The notes under the pieces were generated by a model, which was not told the origin of the DNA, searched no databases, and saw only the letters and a list, made by a program, of their open reading frames with translations. From NCBI GenBank assembly GCA_030633795.1, contig DAOWCB010000078.1, forward strand, positions 1-6,693: 6,693 bases of DNA. Direction: 5' to 3'. Source of the DNA: Candidatus Aminicenantota bacterium. Lineage in GTDB: Bacteria; Acidobacteriota; Aminicenantia; Aminicenantales; Aminicenantaceae. A program made the translations under genes and the position numbers. Shown piece after piece: positions 1 through 5,029 of this stretch. How positions within the stretch are numbered: the first letter of the stretch is position 1; each line of letters opens with the position of its first letter.

Positions 1-449
1 CGGGTGGGATGATCGAGGGGAAAAAGTTAAAAGCTGTTATTCCAGGTGGCATGTCAGCTCCAATCCTGACGGCTGATGAGATCGATATTAATATGGATTT
101 CGATTCATTGGTAGAAGCCAAATCCATGCTAGGCTCTGCCGCAATTATCGTGATTGATGAGGAAACATCCATGTTGGATGTACTGAAGCGTGTCACAAAA
201 TTTTATTCTCATGAATCATGTGGCCAGTGCACACCCTGTCGGATCGGGAATTCGTGGATAAACAAGATAGTTAAACGGATGGCCGATGGAAACGGAAAAA
301 GAGAAGATTTAAATAAAATTATCCAGCTGGCAAACAACATGTTGGGCAAAACTCTATGTCCGTTGGGAGATGCAGCTGCCATGCCCGTTTTGTCCATCAT
401 ACAGAAATTTCGTGATGAACTTGAATCTTATATTCCTTTAGGAAACTGA
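1..449 (+). CDS. nuoF: NADH-quinone oxidoreductase subunit F, C-terminal part (5' end outside window)
   Basis: This is the C-terminal end of the complex I 51-kDa subunit, the cytoplasmic flavoprotein that oxidises NADH through FMN and passes electrons to cluster N3. The frame is open from the window edge (first whole codon at position 3), so the ATG at 9 is an internal Met and not the start. The N3 [4Fe-4S] site is complete: the motif ESCGQCTPCR, whose first Cys codon is at 219-221, supplies three ligands, and the Cys of TLCPLGDAAA near 357-359 is the fourth. The preceding KLKAVIPGG and FDSLVEAKSMLGSAAIIVID segments match the conserved loop and fold of NuoF/HoxF proteins. The FMN- and NADH-binding parts lie upstream and cannot be checked. 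nuoG follows after 20 bases. Related NADH-dependent hydrogenase subunits (HndC/HydB) share this region, but the following nuoG-nuoH-nuoI order makes complex I the better call. Confidence 0.95.
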   Translation, partial: GGMIEGKKLKAVIPGGMSAPILTADEIDINMDFDSLVEAKSMLGSAAIIVIDEETSMLDVLKRVTKFYSHESCGQCTPCRIGNSWINKIVKRMADGNGKREDLNKIIQLANNMLGKTLCPLGDAAAMPVLSIIQKFRDELESYIPLGN

Positions 450-453
450 AGGC

Positions 454-469
454 AGGAGAAATACAGGAG
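454..469 (+). promoter_or_regulatory. Tandem Shine-Dalgarno-like AGGAG motifs before nuoG
   Basis: Two AGGAG copies lie before the nuoG ATG at 470, at 454-458 and at 465-469. The second touches the start codon and is too close to work as a ribosome binding site. The first, 11 bases upstream of the ATG, is somewhat far but is the more plausible site. The start is supported mainly by the protein N-terminus (MAKIFIDEREIDV), which fits the beginning of the NuoG ferredoxin-like domain. Confidence 0.5.
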
Positions 470-2020
470 ATGGCGAAGATTTTTATCGATGAGAGAGAGA
501 TTGATGTTGCAGAGGGCACAACTATACTGAAAGCTGCTAAAAGTGCCGGCTTGAATATTCCTCATCTCTGTTATCACAAAGCGTTTATCCCTGAAGGCAC
601 CTGCCGGATGTGTTTGGTTGAGATAGAAGGGATTCCCAAACTTGAGTTGGCATGTTCCACTCAAGTACGGGACGGAATGGAAGTTTCGACGAAGAGCGAG
701 AGCGTCATCGAAGCGCGGAAGGGCGTTTTGGAATGCCTTCTGGCTGACCATCCTATCGATTGTCCTATCTGCGATAAAGCTGGAGAATGCAAACTTCAAG
801 ATTATTATGAAGAGTACGGATTATTCGAGAGCGAATTCAATGAGGAAAAAGAGAAGAGGCAGAAAAAGATCGAGATAGGGAAAAATCTTATTCATGACCA
901 GGAACGATGTGTGTTATGCCGCCGGTGTGTCCGCTTCCTCAGAGAAATAACAAAAAACGAAGAATTGGGTGTCTTCCAACGTGGCGTCCATACAGAAGTG
1001 AGCACGTATGAGGGGATTCTTGTTGACAATAATTATTCCGGCAACTTGGCTGAAATCTGTCCTGTTGGTGCTATCACTGACAAGGATTTTAGGTTCAAAG
1101 CTCGATCTTGGTTTTTGCAAAGAAGTGAATCCATTTGTCCTCTGTGCAGCAGAGGATGCAACATCTATGTGGAATCCCATCAGGGATTTTCTCGATTTTC
1201 ACTCCCAAAAAGAGTTTACAGGATTCGAACTCGAGAAAATCAGATAATCAATGGTTTCTGGATTTGTGATAAAGGCCGATATGAGTATTCCTATCTTGAT
1301 CAGGAAAGGCTCGATAATATTGTCGTGAACAACTCCCAGGATTCTCACTCATGGCCAGAAATCACATCCCTTATTGCAGGGGAAATAGGACGTCTATATC
1401 ATATGAAGAGATCAGCTCACATAGGGCTTATTCTACAATCGTGGCTTTCGAACGAAGAGTTATTCCTTATAGATAAAATATTCCGTAATGACATCAACAT
1501 CGAGAAAATCTGTTTCCTCGATCCACCGGAGGAAGCCGCAGACGATTTCCTCTTAACTGCTGAAAGAACGCCAAACAGACGAGGCGCAAAAGAGCTTGGG
1601 TTTGATTTGCAGCCTGCCAATTGGGAAAAATTCTTAGAAGATGTTGATTTACTTTTTGTTTTTGCTTCTCCTATTAGGGATGATACGGATTTTAGCCTGC
1701 TAAAGGCCGCTTTGGACAAGATAGAAAAAACAGTTCTTTTTGCATCCCACAATCATGAAATCAACTCCTCATTCGATATCGTTTTGCCCATGTCGTTGAT
1801 TGCAGAAAAGGGAGGCTCCCTGACCAATATTGTCGGAAGTGTGCAAGGTTTCTCTAATGCATTGGATGCCCCGGGGGATTGCAGGCCTGCATGGCAATTT
1901 CTCGTGGAATTAGGCAATAAATTAGCGTTAAATATTGATTTTTATAACCAATTTTCAGATCCAGAAAGCATTCGAGAAGTGATGAAAAAAGAAATTTCGT
2001 TTTTTAGAGAAAAACAGTGA
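470..2020 (+). CDS. nuoG: NADH-quinone oxidoreductase subunit G, short form (516 aa)
   Basis: This is the iron-sulfur subunit of the complex I peripheral arm, on the cytoplasmic side, which relays electrons from NuoE/NuoF toward NuoI. The visible ligand sets are: [2Fe-2S] N1b, C34, C45, C48, C62; the His-Cys [4Fe-4S] N5, H94, C98, C101, C107; N4, C147, C150, C153, C197; and an N7-type site in the molybdopterin-oxidoreductase-like part, C223, C226, C230, C266. Residues about 280-516 are a reduced remnant of the molybdopterin-oxidoreductase fold. They keep an NRRGAKELG segment near 369-377, DIVLP at 436-440 and AEKGGSLTNIVGSVQ at 445-459. E. coli NuoG is about 900 residues and Thermus Nqo3 about 780, so most of that domain is missing here with the reading frame intact. 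The stop overlaps the nuoH start (GTGA). An NADH-dependent hydrogenase or formate dehydrogenase subunit is the alternative, but the adjacent nuoH and nuoI argue against it. Confidence 0.93.
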   Translation: MAKIFIDEREIDVAEGTTILKAAKSAGLNIPHLCYHKAFIPEGTCRMCLVEIEGIPKLELACSTQVRDGMEVSTKSESVIEARKGVLECLLADHPIDCPICDKAGECKLQDYYEEYGLFESEFNEEKEKRQKKIEIGKNLIHDQERCVLCRRCVRFLREITKNEELGVFQRGVHTEVSTYEGILVDNNYSGNLAEICPVGAITDKDFRFKARSWFLQRSESICPLCSRGCNIYVESHQGFSRFSLPKRVYRIRTRENQIINGFWICDKGRYEYSYLDQERLDNIVVNNSQDSHSWPEITSLIAGEIGRLYHMKRSAHIGLILQSWLSNEELFLIDKIFRNDINIEKICFLDPPEEAADDFLLTAERTPNRRGAKELGFDLQPANWEKFLEDVDLLFVFASPIRDDTDFSLLKAALDKIEKTVLFASHNHEINSSFDIVLPMSLIAEKGGSLTNIVGSVQGFSNALDAPGDCRPAWQFLVELGNKLALNIDFYNQFSDPESIREVMKKEISFFREKQ

Positions 2021-3096
2021 GTGATTGGATTATTATACTTATTAAGATTATTTGTGCACTGGTCTGGTTTCTTGTGATAGCCCTCTATTTAACCTGGGCG
2101 GAGAGAAAAGAGAGTGCTGTCATACAGGATAGGATCGGAGCAAATAGAGCCAATATCTGGAAGTTTCGAGTCATAGGGCTTTTCCAACCTTTTGCCGATG
2201 CCATCAAGATGATTTTTAAGGAAGATTTCACACCAAGCTTCTCGAGAAAATTTCTGCATAATCTTGCCCCTTTCGTTTCATTTTTCTTCGTGGCTATAAC
2301 GATCTCAGCAATCCCCTTTGGGGATGTTCTCCGGATCGGAGGACGAGAGATCAAACTTCAAATCGTTGACTTTAATGTGAGCCTACTGTTTGTGTTGGCC
2401 ATGTTATCACTGGGGATTTACGGCATCATTCTTGCCGGTTGGAGTTCGAATAACAGATACACACTTATCGGAGGAATGAGAGGAGCGGCTCAACTTATCT
2501 CATACGAAGTGGCATTGGGTCTTTCGTTGATCGGCCTGATTCTGGTTTATCCATCTTTGAAACTCTCTGCGATCGTCCACTTCCAGGGTGAATTGCTTTG
2601 GGGATGGCTTCCTAAATGGGGTGTATTTCTCCAGCCATTGGGATTGTTGATCTTTTTCTTCGCAGCACTTGCCGAGACCAAGAGAGTTCCGTTTGATCTT
2701 CCGGAAGGAGAAAACGAAATCGTCGGATTTTTCACCGAATACTCTGGACTCAAGTGGGGACTCTTCATGTTCACGGACTTCATGGAAGTGCTGATAGTAT
2801 CCTGCCTCTTGACAACTCTGTTCTTCGGAGGATGGCAGGTTCCTTGGTTGTATGCCGATGGATTCCATTTTCCTTGGGGAGGGGAGTGGCTTTTACCCCA
2901 CGGGATCGTGGTGGCCTTCCAGGTTTTGGCATTCAATTTGAAAGTCTTTTTTTTCTGCTGGCTTCAAATTTTGATCCGCTGGACCTACCCGCGATTCCGG
3001 TACGATCAGGTGATGGATTTGGGTTGGAAATTGCTGGTGCCTCTTAGTTTGGTCAATATCGCCGGAACTGCGATTTTATTGAGTTTAATAGGATGA
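2017..3096 (+). CDS. nuoH: NADH-quinone oxidoreductase subunit H (membrane, quinone site)
   Basis: This is the ND1-type inner-membrane subunit that forms the quinone chamber and joins the peripheral arm to the proton-pumping arm. The 359-residue product is strongly hydrophobic, with a first helix at about 5-26 and about eight membrane segments in all. Family motifs are clear: AERK at 28-31, QDRIGANR at 37-44, the LFQPFADAIKMIFKED loop at 55-70, AETKRVPFDLPEGENE at 219-234, TEYSG at 240-244, and RWTYPRFRYDQ at 321-331. The common GPNR is GANR here, a small departure. The start is GTG inside the nuoG stop (GTGA), with only a weak purine-rich SD, so translational coupling to nuoG is likely. The stop overlaps the nuoI start as ATGA. 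The homologous subunits of group 4 membrane hydrogenases are the alternative, but NuoF and NuoG upstream favour complex I. Confidence 0.96.
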   Translation: MSDWIIILIKIICALVWFLVIALYLTWAERKESAVIQDRIGANRANIWKFRVIGLFQPFADAIKMIFKEDFTPSFSRKFLHNLAPFVSFFFVAITISAIPFGDVLRIGGREIKLQIVDFNVSLLFVLAMLSLGIYGIILAGWSSNNRYTLIGGMRGAAQLISYEVALGLSLIGLILVYPSLKLSAIVHFQGELLWGWLPKWGVFLQPLGLLIFFFAALAETKRVPFDLPEGENEIVGFFTEYSGLKWGLFMFTDFMEVLIVSCLLTTLFFGGWQVPWLYADGFHFPWGGEWLLPHGIVVAFQVLAFNLKVFFFCWLQILIRWTYPRFRYDQVMDLGWKLLVPLSLVNIAGTAILLSLIG

Positions 3097-3566
3097 TTAA
3101 AGCATTAGGTTATTTTATCGAGATTATAAAGGGAAGTCTTATCACAACGCGCCATTTTATGGTGAATATGTGGTTCCACACTCTGAAACTTTTCAGGATA
3201 AAAACAAAAAGGAAGGGCGCTGTTACGATCCAGTATCCTGAGGAGAAAAGAGACATCGCCTCCAGGCACAGAAGTTTGCACAGACTCCTCAAAAGGGAAG
3301 ATGGCAAACCGCGTTGTGTGGTCTGCATGCTCTGTGTAACCGTATGTCCTTCGGAATGCATCTATGTAGAAGCTGCTGAAGATCCTGACCCTGAGGTTCA
3401 AAAAGTTCCGTCCACTTTTATCATCGACCTAAGCCGGTGCTGTTTTTGTGGATTTTGTGTGGAGGCATGCCCGGAGGATGCGATCCGGATGGATACAGGG
3501 CAGATCGAGTTCGCCGAGTACTCCCGCGACAAATTGATTTATGATCTCGAAAAACTCACGGGATGA
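3093..3566 (+). CDS. nuoI: NADH-quinone oxidoreductase subunit I (2x[4Fe-4S] ferredoxin-like)
   Basis: This subunit carries clusters N6a and N6b, which pass electrons to N2 in NuoB next to the quinone site. Both [4Fe-4S] motifs are intact: CVVCMLCVTVCP gives C75, C78, C81, C85, and CCFCGFCVEACP gives C116, C119, C122, C126. As usual in this fold, the fourth Cys of each motif serves the other cluster. The N-terminal 35 residues are amphipathic to hydrophobic, as expected for the helix lying against the membrane and NuoH, and a basic RIKTKRKG stretch (35-42) follows. At 157 residues the length is typical to slightly short. The ATG lies in an ATGA overlap with nuoH, and the stop lies in another ATGA overlap with the hydrolase gene. 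No nuoJ follows. Confidence 0.95.
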   Translation: MIKALGYFIEIIKGSLITTRHFMVNMWFHTLKLFRIKTKRKGAVTIQYPEEKRDIASRHRSLHRLLKREDGKPRCVVCMLCVTVCPSECIYVEAAEDPDPEVQKVPSTFIIDLSRCCFCGFCVEACPEDAIRMDTGQIEFAEYSRDKLIYDLEKLTG

Positions 3567-4423
3567 CAGTCGATAAAATATCTCTGGGGAAATTCACAAT
3601 TTATGGATTGCGTGATGGATATTTCTACCTGGATGGCGGCACGATGTTCGGGGTGGTTCCCAAAGTGTTGTGGGAGAAAATTTATGCTCCCGATGAACAA
3701 AACCGGATCAAAATGGGGCTCAATTCCCTTCTGATCCAGACGGATCAAACGTTGGTTCTTGTGGAGACGGGCATCGGTCCAGGGCTAGACGCAAAGGGTA
3801 CTTATTTTTATTCGGTGGAGAGAGAACCCGGTCTTTTGGGGGAGATCAAAAATCTTGGTTTCAATCCCGAAGACATTGATTATGTGATTAACACTCACCT
3901 CCATTTTGATCATTGCGGGGGAAATACATTCCAAAATGATGAAGGCGAATGGGTTCCAACTTTTCCCAAGGCCGAGTACATCATCCAAAAGGGCGAATGG
4001 GAGTATGCGCTGGAGCCCTGTTTTAGGGACAAACCGAGTTACATGCGCAACAACTTCCTCCCTCTGGAAGAGTTTGGTTGCCTTCGACTGGTAGAGGGGA
4101 ACACTCCGATCACACAAGGAGTAGAAGTTATCTTGGCGCCCGGACACACGGCCTATCACCAATGCGTGAAAATTTCCTCAGATAATGAGGGGTTGTTTTT
4201 TTTAGGAGATATGGTGCCGATGTCCGCTCATGCGGGCCTATCCTACATCATGAGTTATGACCTTTATCCTTTAGAAACTCTCGTAAATAAAAAAAAGTAC
4301 TTCGAATATGCCATTTCTGAGGAATGGATCGTTGCCTTTGTCCATGACGCCCAGCTCTTTTTTGGAAAGGTTAAACAGAAGGACAACAAATATTCCATTT
4401 TGCCTATAAATGAACTATCCTGA
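3563..4423 (+). CDS. Metallo-beta-lactamase-fold hydrolase, AHL-lactonase-like type, coupled to nuoI
   Basis: The 286-residue product has no signal peptide and is probably cytoplasmic. It carries a full dinuclear metal site of the metallo-beta-lactamase superfamily: HLHFDHCGG with H112, H114, D116 and H117; H195 in APGHT; the bridging D216 in FFLGD; and a terminal H261 in FVHD. This arrangement, together with TGIGPG near 69-74, resembles the N-acyl homoserine lactonase/quorum-quenching and glyoxalase-II-like branch more than true beta-lactamases. The substrate cannot be read from the sequence; a lactone, thioester or phosphoester is possible. The ATG overlaps the nuoI stop (ATGA), so it is expressed as part of the complex I operon, in the slot where nuoJ is normally found. 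A weakly structured gap and a new promoter-like element follow, so it is probably the last gene of that operon. The fold call is firm; any specific enzyme name would be a guess. Confidence 0.9.
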   Translation: MTVDKISLGKFTIYGLRDGYFYLDGGTMFGVVPKVLWEKIYAPDEQNRIKMGLNSLLIQTDQTLVLVETGIGPGLDAKGTYFYSVEREPGLLGEIKNLGFNPEDIDYVINTHLHFDHCGGNTFQNDEGEWVPTFPKAEYIIQKGEWEYALEPCFRDKPSYMRNNFLPLEEFGCLRLVEGNTPITQGVEVILAPGHTAYHQCVKISSDNEGLFFLGDMVPMSAHAGLSYIMSYDLYPLETLVNKKKYFEYAISEEWIVAFVHDAQLFFGKVKQKDNKYSILPINELS

Positions 4424-4460
4424 TCATTTTTAATAATCCTGATAGATTTTAAGATGTTTC

Positions 4461-4469
4461 TGCTATAAT
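4461..4469 (+). promoter_or_regulatory. Extended -10 promoter element (TGCTATAAT) in the nuo/SOR intergenic gap
   Basis: The 9-mer TGCTATAAT is a perfect match to the sigma-70 extended -10 consensus TGnTATAAT, and it sits in the only real gap of the window (4424-4488). No good -35 is visible; CTGATA at 4439-4444 matches TTGACA at four of six bases but with a 19-base spacer. Transcription would begin near 4476-4477, leaving a leader of about 12 bases before the ATG at 4489. No convincing rho-independent terminator precedes it. The gap is AT-rich, so chance occurrence is possible. Confidence 0.45.
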
Positions 4470-4488
4470 GAAGAGGAAAAGATTTACG

Positions 4489-4665
4489 ATGAGCGAGAAT
4501 AAAGACAAGATTGCCTGTCATGTGTGCAAGAAAATGATTCCGAAGGCCACAGCCGTGCATGCAGAAGGGGAGGAGTACGTTCTCCATTTTTGCAACTTGG
4601 ACTGTATGGACTATTGGAAAAAAGAAAAAAAAGACGAAAAAAGAGAGACAGAAATAAAAAAATAA
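4489..4665 (+). CDS. Small Cys4 metal-binding protein, TRASH/DUF3330-like
   Basis: The small cytoplasmic product has 58 residues from this ATG; an ATG at 4468 would add seven (MKRKRFT). The core has the spacing C-x2-C-x21-C-x3-C: CHVCKKMIPKATAV, then EEYVLHFCNLDCMDYW. This matches TRASH/DUF3330-type treble-clef modules, which bind Zn or other metals and often occur in metal-handling or sensing proteins. The last 15 residues are almost all Lys and Glu, which looks like a linker. I chose 4489 because GAGG at 4473-4476 lies 12 bases upstream, while 4468 has no SD and its ATG overlaps the -10 element. If that promoter is used, however, the GAGG would be upstream of the transcript start. The stop TAA is in frame with the superoxide-reductase-like region that follows, so this may be the N-terminal domain of a larger protein. 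Confidence 0.65.
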   Translation: MSENKDKIACHVCKKMIPKATAVHAEGEEYVLHFCNLDCMDYWKKEKKDEKRETEIKK

Positions 4666-4749
4666 TCTCTATTCCTTACCGAAATACCGAAGAATCACAC
4701 CCCTATCATCGAAGAACCGACAAAAGTAAAAGAAGGGGAACCGTTTGAA
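4666..4749 (+). other. Conserved N-terminal SOR coding sequence lacking a conventional start codon
   Basis: Translated in the frame of the downstream domain, these 28 codons contain KNHTPIIEEP, then KVKEGEPFEV. This corresponds to the conserved first strands of neelaredoxin/desulfoferrodoxin proteins (typically EKHVPVIE ... KAGEPFEV). The His codon at 4696-4698 aligns with the first His iron ligand. The stretch contains no in-frame ATG, GTG or TTG, and TAA lies just before it. It is coding by similarity, but how it would be translated is not visible. Confidence 0.7.
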
Positions 4750-5019
4750 GTGAGTGTTGAAGTCGGGAAATTACTGGCTCACCCCAATGAAAATGGCCAC
4801 TTTTTGGAGTGGATCGAGCTTTATTCTGGTGACACATTATTAGCGAGAGTCAACTTAGAGCCGAGATGGACAGTTCCTAATGTCAAATTTGTGGTCGCTC
4901 TCGATCATGGCCATGCTCTGGTTGCCAAGGAAAGATGCAATCTGCATGGTGTATGGGAAAGTCAGCTGTGGGAACTTTTTCCTACTCCTGTGCGTATATC
5001 ATTGAGAGAATACAATTGA
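4750..5019 (+). CDS. Desulfoferrodoxin/neelaredoxin-type superoxide reductase domain protein
   Basis: The family reduces superoxide to hydrogen peroxide in the cytoplasm of anaerobes at a mononuclear Fe(His)4(Cys) centre. Numbered from the GTG at 4750, the product keeps H11 and H17 in HPNENGH, the WIELY strand at 21-25, and C63 and H66 in CNLHGVWE. These are the three distal His/Cys ligand groups of the family. The first His ligand is encoded upstream at 4696-4698, so a protein starting here would lack one ligand and the first strands. The GTG is therefore probably not the true start, although GGGGA at 4735-4739 mimics a ribosome binding site; those bases also encode the conserved GEPF segment. 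GTG is given as the start only because it is the sole standard start codon in frame. The adaptor gene's SD overlaps the stop, so the two are probably co-transcribed. Family membership is secure; activity is uncertain. Confidence 0.8.
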   Translation: MSVEVGKLLAHPNENGHFLEWIELYSGDTLLARVNLEPRWTVPNVKFVVALDHGHALVAKERCNLHGVWESQLWELFPTPVRISLREYN

Positions 5020-5024
5020 GGAGG
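5018..5024 (+). promoter_or_regulatory. Strong ribosome binding site for the adaptor gene
   Basis: GAGGAGG overlaps the TGA of the upstream SOR gene and ends five bases before the GTG at 5030. This near-ideal SD supports the GTG start and suggests that ribosomes finishing the SOR gene feed into the adaptor gene. Confidence 0.8.
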
Positions 5025-5029
5025 CCCAA

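Larger units (their letters stand above)
4489..5019 (+). pseudogene. Possible interrupted Cys4 (TRASH-like) + superoxide reductase fusion gene
   Basis: Frame 1 runs from the small Cys4 protein through a single TAA at 4663-4665 into the superoxide-reductase-like domain, with no other stop until 5017. Read through, it would encode about 176 residues: a Cys4 module, a Lys/Glu-rich linker, then a complete SOR domain. The layout resembles desulfoferrodoxin, which has a small Cys4 iron module before its SOR domain, but here the Cys spacing is TRASH-like (C-x2-C ... C-x3-C) and not the C-x2-C ... CC of desulforedoxin. A single substitution (for example AAA, CAA or GAA to TAA) explains the arrangement. 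Simple indels in the adjacent poly-A tracts do not, because both halves are in the same frame. Alternatives are two separate genes with an unusual second start, or a sequencing error at 4663. It is listed as a pseudogene only to mark the interruption; the downstream codons show no decay. Confidence 0.35.

Noticed and set aside
1417..1752. Antisense open frame opposite the 3' half of nuoG
   Set aside because: Ser/Lys-rich composition typical of reverse-strand reading of a coding region, with no SD and no family features.
2500..2936. Two long antisense open frames opposite nuoH
   Set aside because: They lie entirely within a strongly conserved gene, overlap each other in different frames, and show no motifs or upstream signals.
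4417..4443. Direct repeat ATCCTGAT at 4417-4424 and 4436-4443
   Set aside because: Two 8-mers 19 bases apart could be operator half-sites, but the first overlaps the hydrolase stop and the AT-rich gap makes chance likely.
4416..4445. Possible terminator between the hydrolase and Cys4 genes (ctatc ... gatag)
   Set aside because: Only five base pairs with a loop of about 20 bases and no U-tract directly after; too weak to call.
4524..4748. Open frame overlapping the Cys4 gene in another frame (74 codons)
   Set aside because: The product is a low-complexity basic sequence with no recognisable motif; it is an out-of-frame reading of the Cys4 gene and SOR N-terminus.
4750..4752. GTG 4750 with upstream GGGGA as the genuine start of the SOR protein
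   Set aside because: The SD-like bases encode the conserved GEPF segment, and starting here would remove the first His ligand and first strands. It is kept only as the sole standard start in frame.
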